A DNA stretch of 64,000 nucleotides from Ardenticatenaceae bacterium (GTDB taxonomy: Bacteria > Chloroflexota > Anaerolineae > Promineifilales > Promineifilaceae). A model generated the notes under the pieces. The model was not told the origin of the DNA, ran no database searches, and worked only from the letters and a program-made list of their open reading frames with translations. Shown here one piece after another: positions 59,678 through 64,000 of this stretch (its first letter is position 1; each line of letters starts with the position of its first letter). The stretch lies in the NCBI GenBank assembly GCA_011525915.1, contig WYBM01000051.1, positions 62,001 through 126,000 of the forward strand, written 5' to 3'. The translations under genes were made by a program, and so were the position numbers.

Positions 59678-62210
59678 GGTGGGGAAGATTAAAAAGTGGC
59701 CCGTCACAGGCAATCTCCCGTTGTTCATCTGCGCTCTGGTGTTAGGGTTCATACCGGTTGTGTATATCGCCACCCTGGCCCAAACACCCGTACTGGGCGA
59801 CCCAACTGAATACACGTTTGTGGCCCATATTTTGGGCATTGCCCACCCTCCCGGTTATGCTCTGATCACCCTGCTGGGTAAACTGATTCAGACCATCGTC
59901 CCCTTTGGCACCATTGCCTGGCGCATGCACCTGCTCTCGGCTGTTGCTGGCACGGCGGCCTGCCTGTTTGTGTGGGGTGCGGTCTATACGGCCGTGCGCG
60001 GCCTGCCAGGCCGGACGGCAGGGAGCCCGCCAAACCTGCCAGGGTTGGGGCTGGCAGCCGCTCTTTTTGCCGCATTGTCAGTGGGCACGGCCGTCAACCA
60101 CTGGCAGCATGCCATTCATACCAACCCCCATATCATCACCGGCACATTTTTGGCAGCCAACCTCTTTTTCCTGACAAAGTGGTGGGCGGCCGGCGGCCGG
60201 GCGGCCGGCGGCCGGGCGGCCGGCGGCCCTGCCGGCCGCTGGCTTTACGTTTTTTGCTTTTCTGCCGGGTTGGGGGTAACCCATCACCCGCTGACGGTTT
60301 TTGGCTTTGGGGGCTACGCGCTGTTTATTATTTTGGTACGGCCGTCCCTACTGCGTGACGGGAAAACGCTGTTGAAAATGGTGAGTTTTGCCTTGTTGGG
60401 GCTGGCAGTATGGCTCTACTTCCCCATCCGCAGCCCCATGAACCCCGGCTTTGGCCCCACCACCATGCATACCTTAAACGGCTTTCTGGATCACGTCCTG
60501 GCCCGCGGCCTGACCGAAAGCCTGCCCACATTTACCCTGGCTGACCTGCCTCACCGCCAGCTTGTCTTCTGGACGCTGCTACGCTTGCAATACACCCTGC
60601 CCACCATTCTCCTGGCACTTTTGGGCTTGGGCTGGCTTGCCTATGTGGGCGTCACAAGGCGGCAAGAGCATGCCCTGAGGCCGCTGCAAGGTGACAGGGG
60701 GACAAACTACCCGCTCACCCCCTCACCTGCCCATCTGCTCATCCTCTATACCCTACCCGCCCTGGGTACTTATGCCTTTGTCATTGCCCTGCGGGCGCAA
60801 GACATTATGGCTTACCTGATTGGGCCATTTGCAGTGGTGGGTTTATGGGCAGGTATAGGGATATTTGGCCTGTTAGCGTCTGTTTTTAACAGAACACAGC
60901 GGCGTAACGGGCCAGGCCGAGTTGGTCGCTTGTTAGCCGTCATCTTGCTGACCTTCTTCTTTTTTATGGCTGGCCCGGTTTACCAGTTTGCTCGGAATGC
61001 ATCGCTGGTTTCGCTGCGTCATTACAATGAAGGGCAGGCTTACATCGAGGCTGTTTTTAATGCATTTGCCGGCCAGGGGCAGGGTGCGGTACTGCTGAAT
61101 GATTGGGAACATATGACGCCGTTATGGTATGCCCACTTTGTAGACGGCCGCTGGCCCAATGAGGCCGACGTACGCCCGGAATTCATTTCTACGGGTGGCG
61201 ATAACCCCTGGCTGGCCGGCATTTTTCACTATTTGCTCGGTGGGCCTGTCTACCTCAGCAACTTCCGCCCCCAGGCCATTGGCGGCACAGAGTTCCGGCT
61301 GCGGCCATCTGGCCCCTTTTACCAGGTGGTGAAACCGGGCGACAGCACCATCCCCCCGGCATTGACACCGGCATCTGCTGCCGGTGGAGACCTGGAAATA
61401 GTGGCCTATTTACTGCCAGAGACGGCCGTAACCGCTGGAGATTTTGTGCCCCTCACCCTGGCCATGCGCGCCCCCCAGGGTACGGCTGATTATTACGTAC
61501 CTGTCGTGCATGTAGGTGATCTAACCTTTGAGTTTACCACTGACAGCCACCTTGTCACTCCTGCCTGGTGGCCAGGGGAGGTCATTGTAGAGCGGTTTGA
61601 TTTTGCCCTGCCCCATCATTTGTCTGCCGGTGATTATCCCCTGAGCGTTAACCTGAAAAATTTAAGTAGAAATGAAGAATTGTCGCTCAATCTGGAACTG
61701 GGGGCGCTGAGCGTCACAACGCAGGAAAATCCCCCGTCGCCTGAGCATTTGCTGGCGAATTTTCGGCAGCGAGTAGGTCTGGTAAACGCCACGGCCAGGG
61801 CCAACGGCCGTACCCGCCGCGCCCCCTGGACCCATGAAAATGCGCTCACCGTACAGCCAGGCGACACCGTCAACGTCACGCTGACCTGGGAAAGCCTGGC
61901 CAAAGCAGAAGAGAGCTACACCGTTTTTGTGCACCTCATCGACGGCCGTAACGTGCCTTATGTGGCCCTGGACTACACGCCGTTAGGGGGGGCTACGCCT
62001 ACACATTTATGGATTCCTAAATGGCTGCCTGGCCAGCAAATGCTGGACCCGTATCGGCTGCAAATACCAGCCAATCTGCCTGCCGGAGACTATGCTATTG
62101 AAGTGGGACTTTATGAGATGGTGAACGGCCGTCGCCTGCACATTTCAGACGCACACGGCAACCTCAATGGGGACCGTATCATTCTGGGGCCAATTCTGGT
62201 CAGCCCATAA
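59655..62210 (+). CDS. DUF2723 membrane glycosyltransferase-like protein
   Basis: 851 residues. The first 430 hold about ten membrane helices and the DUF2723 signature: LGDPTEYTFVAHILGIAHPPGYAL (Asp49 is the likely catalytic residue, as in GT-C protein O-mannosyltransferases), then WRMHLLSAVAGTAA and GVTHHPLTVFGF. The rest is an extracytoplasmic part with beta-rich segments (LPLTLAMRAPQGTADYYVPV, GDTVNVTLTWESLAKAEES). GT-C enzymes transfer sugars from polyprenyl phosphates outside the membrane. Residues about 177-192 contain three AGGRA-type repeats. It is coupled to the preceding glycosyltransferase. Confidence 0.87.
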   Translation: MTSYLKNKVGKIKKWPVTGNLPLFICALVLGFIPVVYIATLAQTPVLGDPTEYTFVAHILGIAHPPGYALITLLGKLIQTIVPFGTIAWRMHLLSAVAGTAACLFVWGAVYTAVRGLPGRTAGSPPNLPGLGLAAALFAALSVGTAVNHWQHAIHTNPHIITGTFLAANLFFLTKWWAAGGRAAGGRAAGGPAGRWLYVFCFSAGLGVTHHPLTVFGFGGYALFIILVRPSLLRDGKTLLKMVSFALLGLAVWLYFPIRSPMNPGFGPTTMHTLNGFLDHVLARGLTESLPTFTLADLPHRQLVFWTLLRLQYTLPTILLALLGLGWLAYVGVTRRQEHALRPLQGDRGTNYPLTPSPAHLLILYTLPALGTYAFVIALRAQDIMAYLIGPFAVVGLWAGIGIFGLLASVFNRTQRRNGPGRVGRLLAVILLTFFFFMAGPVYQFARNASLVSLRHYNEGQAYIEAVFNAFAGQGQGAVLLNDWEHMTPLWYAHFVDGRWPNEADVRPEFISTGGDNPWLAGIFHYLLGGPVYLSNFRPQAIGGTEFRLRPSGPFYQVVKPGDSTIPPALTPASAAGGDLEIVAYLLPETAVTAGDFVPLTLAMRAPQGTADYYVPVVHVGDLTFEFTTDSHLVTPAWWPGEVIVERFDFALPHHLSAGDYPLSVNLKNLSRNEELSLNLELGALSVTTQENPPSPEHLLANFRQRVGLVNATARANGRTRRAPWTHENALTVQPGDTVNVTLTWESLAKAEESYTVFVHLIDGRNVPYVALDYTPLGGATPTHLWIPKWLPGQQMLDPYRLQIPANLPAGDYAIEVGLYEMVNGRRLHISDAHGNLNGDRIILGPILVSP
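60184..60228 (+). repeat. Three perfect 15-bp tandem repeats inside the DUF2723 gene
   Basis: The unit GGGCGGCCGGCGGCC is repeated three times in frame, encoding Ala-Ala-Gly-Gly-Arg units in a loop between membrane helices. The tract is pure G and C. Confidence 0.9.
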
Positions 62211-62222
62211 CCAGATAACGGC

Positions 62223-63974
62223 TCAGGGAATATGGGTCGCCGTTAATTGGTAAATCTGCTCCAACGTCTGGCGGCCCTTCACCCGAATGGGGGCCAGCGT
62301 CTTCACCGCTACCCAATCCTTTACCAGTTCATACGTCGCCTGGCTGATCAAAATTTCATCCCCCCCAGCATTTTCTTGAATACGCTTGGCCAGGTTGACG
62401 GCGTCGCCAATGGCCGAGTAATCTTTACGCAGGTTGCTGCCCACGTTACCCACCACCGCTTCCCCCGTATGAATGCCCACACCAAAATGCAGGCGACGAT
62501 CTTCTGACATTTCAGCCAAATAAGCGCGCATATTTTCCTGAATCATCAGCGCTGTGCGTAAGGCACGTTCGGCGTGTTTACGCTGTGGGTTTAACGGGGT
62601 ATTGTACAGAGCCATCACCGCATCCCCCATGAACTTGTCCGTCAACCCTTCAAATGTTTCAATGGCATTTACAAAAATGGTGAAATAGCCATTCATGATC
62701 TGGATGAGCTTTTCCGGGTCAACGTGTTCGCTGAACGTACTATAACCACGCACATCGGCAAATAATACACTCATGATCCGGTGCTGCGGCCGTTGGGCAG
62801 CGTCTAAATCTCGAATCTGGTCTACCAGGGCCGGGGGCAGGTAACGGCGCACACTTTCCAGGCGCTTCTTTTCCGTGACGTCATTCAGCACCATGGCCAC
62901 GCCCAGGGTTTCCTGCTCAAAGTCACGCAGCGGCGTTAGCGTCAGGTTTAAGGTAGTCACACCAGGGCGCCTGTTCACCACCAGGTCAATTTCGGTATTC
63001 TGTGTGCCGCCATTGTGGCGTACATCTTCTACCAGTGGTTCTACCGACACGCCTAACGTTTCTAGTATCTGGCGGTAAGATTGCTGGATCACGGCCGTTT
63101 GTGGATACCCTAACAACCGTTCAGCCGCCCGGTTGTACAAGGCAATACGCTGTTCATCATCAATGGTGATGACGCCGCTGGCAATGGAGGCAAACACGTT
63201 ATCCATCAGGTCTCGCATCTCTGTAATTTCTGTCAGATGATTGCGTATTTGCTGGAAAAGACGGGCATTTTCAATAGCCACGGCTGCCTGGTTAGCAAAG
63301 GAGGCCAACAAATCACGATCTGTGTCACCAAAAACGCCAGATTGCACCCGGTTATCAGCATAGATCACGCCAATAATCATGTCCTTGATTTTGAGGGGCA
63401 CACACAGAATAGAACGCAGGTTGTAACTGATAATGCTTTCCTGCGCGGCAAAACGGCTGTCTGACATGGCGTTCATCGTCACGACAGGCTCGCCGGTTTC
63501 AGATACACTGCGCACAATACTGCGACTGATGTCAAAAGAGGACTTTTCGATAGCGTCTCGATCCATGTTACGGTAAACACGCACGTCTAGTTCACCGGTC
63601 TCTTCACTTTTCAGCAGCAGGATCGATCGCTCCGCTTTGGTCAGATCAATGATAGCATCCATCACTACCATCAAAACCTGGTCCAGGTCCAAGGAGGAGT
63701 TGATCATGGCGCCTACGTCTTGCAAAGCCCGCAGTTTTTCACGTTCTTTTTCCTGAGCTTTTACCCGTCTCTCCAAATCTTCCAGGGTGCGGCGCAACAT
63801 CACAACCTGGCGTGTAAGTTCATCACTGGAACGCGCGGCAGCTTGTTGGGCAATGTCTGCCCGACTGGTGATAAGGGTTTGATGCTGCTGATTTACAGTT
63901 GAACCCAGATTATCTATCAGTTGACGCAAATCATTCAGATTGGTCTGAATTTGGGTATTTGATGGGTCGTCCAC
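62223..63974 (-). CDS. GAF-PAS class III adenylate/guanylate cyclase
   Basis: 583 residues from GTG at 63974. Order: a coiled coil (about 55-85), a GAF domain (about 95-250, ERSILLLKSEETGELDVRVY to LLASFANQAAVAIENARLFQ), a PAS domain (about 265-370, SIASGVITIDDEQRIALYNRAAERLLGY region) and a cyclase domain (about 400-575). The two metal Asp are in FADVRGYSTF and GDAVMALYN, the purine-specifying Lys is in TDKFMGDAV, and SAIGDAVNLAKRIQ holds the Asp and transition-state Asn/Arg. The set fits an active adenylate cyclase more than a guanylate cyclase. Cytoplasmic; GAF and PAS should bind signals. Convergent with DUF2723, 12 bp apart. Confidence 0.93.
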   Translation of the reverse strand: MDDPSNTQIQTNLNDLRQLIDNLGSTVNQQHQTLITSRADIAQQAAARSSDELTRQVVMLRRTLEDLERRVKAQEKEREKLRALQDVGAMINSSLDLDQVLMVVMDAIIDLTKAERSILLLKSEETGELDVRVYRNMDRDAIEKSSFDISRSIVRSVSETGEPVVTMNAMSDSRFAAQESIISYNLRSILCVPLKIKDMIIGVIYADNRVQSGVFGDTDRDLLASFANQAAVAIENARLFQQIRNHLTEITEMRDLMDNVFASIASGVITIDDEQRIALYNRAAERLLGYPQTAVIQQSYRQILETLGVSVEPLVEDVRHNGGTQNTEIDLVVNRRPGVTTLNLTLTPLRDFEQETLGVAMVLNDVTEKKRLESVRRYLPPALVDQIRDLDAAQRPQHRIMSVLFADVRGYSTFSEHVDPEKLIQIMNGYFTIFVNAIETFEGLTDKFMGDAVMALYNTPLNPQRKHAERALRTALMIQENMRAYLAEMSEDRRLHFGVGIHTGEAVVGNVGSNLRKDYSAIGDAVNLAKRIQENAGGDEILISQATYELVKDWVAVKTLAPIRVKGRQTLEQIYQLTATHIP

Positions 63975-64000
63975 CGGTGTCTCTCTTTGCAGGTTTATGA

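Larger units (their letters stand above)
1..64000. repeat. Dispersed octamer palindrome ACGGCCGT (HIP1-like)
   Basis: Counted by eye, roughly 110-120 copies are spread over both genic and intergenic DNA in the whole window. For base composition near 55 percent GC, one or two would be expected. Examples: 8387, 8611, 8803, 9092 and four copies within the gene at 15450-16337 (15483, 15626, 15953, 16277). Two copies make the terminator at 33326-33354. Confidence 0.9.

Noticed and set aside
1-64000. tRNA or rRNA genes
   Set aside because: I looked for T-loop-like GGTTCGAATCC patterns and conserved rRNA stretches and found none; a covariance-model search would settle it.

Overview
The window looks like chromosomal DNA of a member of the Chloroflexota, probably from the Anaerolineae/Ardenticatenia side. 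This is an inference. It rests on the release factor 1 motif GGQHMQKN, a fused sulfate adenylyltransferase/APS kinase, secreted proteins with TPTPT linkers and a YLPLV tail, and a free-standing ftsZ. I recognise about 50 protein genes on both strands in short operons. I see no rRNA, tRNA, CRISPR array, prophage or transposase gene.

Layout. 1-5.7 kb (minus): a class A penicillin-binding protein cut by the left edge, a MaoC-like hydratase, prfA and a DegV protein. 5.9-9.1 kb (plus): an esterase followed by two ATP-grasp ligases, one circularly permuted, which may be a small uncharacterised biosynthetic cassette. 9-21 kb: a phosphoesterase, an unknown gene under a LexA-like box, a MOCOS-like class V aminotransferase, a DUF488-RecQ fusion, a PqqB-like hydrolase, another ATP-grasp protein, an FAD oxidoreductase and RNase Z. 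21-30 kb: a secreted SGNH-like protein, a MoxR/VWA pair, a tandem GNAT protein, a membrane protein, a BldC-like regulator with ftsZ, and glutamate dehydrogenase. 30-35.5 kb (plus): gatB, a HAD phosphatase, a receiver-domain protein, a proline racemase and a streptomycin-kinase-like gene. 35.6-41.3 kb (minus): sat-cysC behind an attenuator-like leader, a second cysC, prmC, tsaC, an SH3-like protein and a glycosyltransferase. 41.6-47.5 kb (plus): a translationally coupled exopolysaccharide operon (methyltransferase, two glycosyltransferases, Wzx flippase, pyruvyl transferase). 47.5-64 kb: surface lipoproteins, more glycosyltransferases and epimerases, an ECF sigma factor with an anti-sigma factor fused to a dead M1 peptidase domain, a toxin-antitoxin pair, a DUF2723 transferase and a GAF-PAS nucleotide cyclase.

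How the genes fit together. Much of the right half serves the cell surface: glycan assembly (glycosyltransferases, flippase, pyruvyl transfer, nucleotide-sugar epimerases, DUF2723) and secreted or lipid-anchored proteins. The ECF/anti-sigma operon may sense a surface or polysaccharide signal, since its third gene is a pectinacetylesterase-like lipoprotein. The left half is mostly housekeeping (peptidoglycan, translation termination, DNA repair, RNA processing).

Two genome-scale repeat signals stand out. The 8-bp palindrome ACGGCCGT occurs roughly 110-120 times by eye against one or two expected, much like the cyanobacterial HIP1 element. Intergenic gaps carry a family of about 100-bp elements built from CAGTNNN heptads around a conserved core, with short inverted ends.
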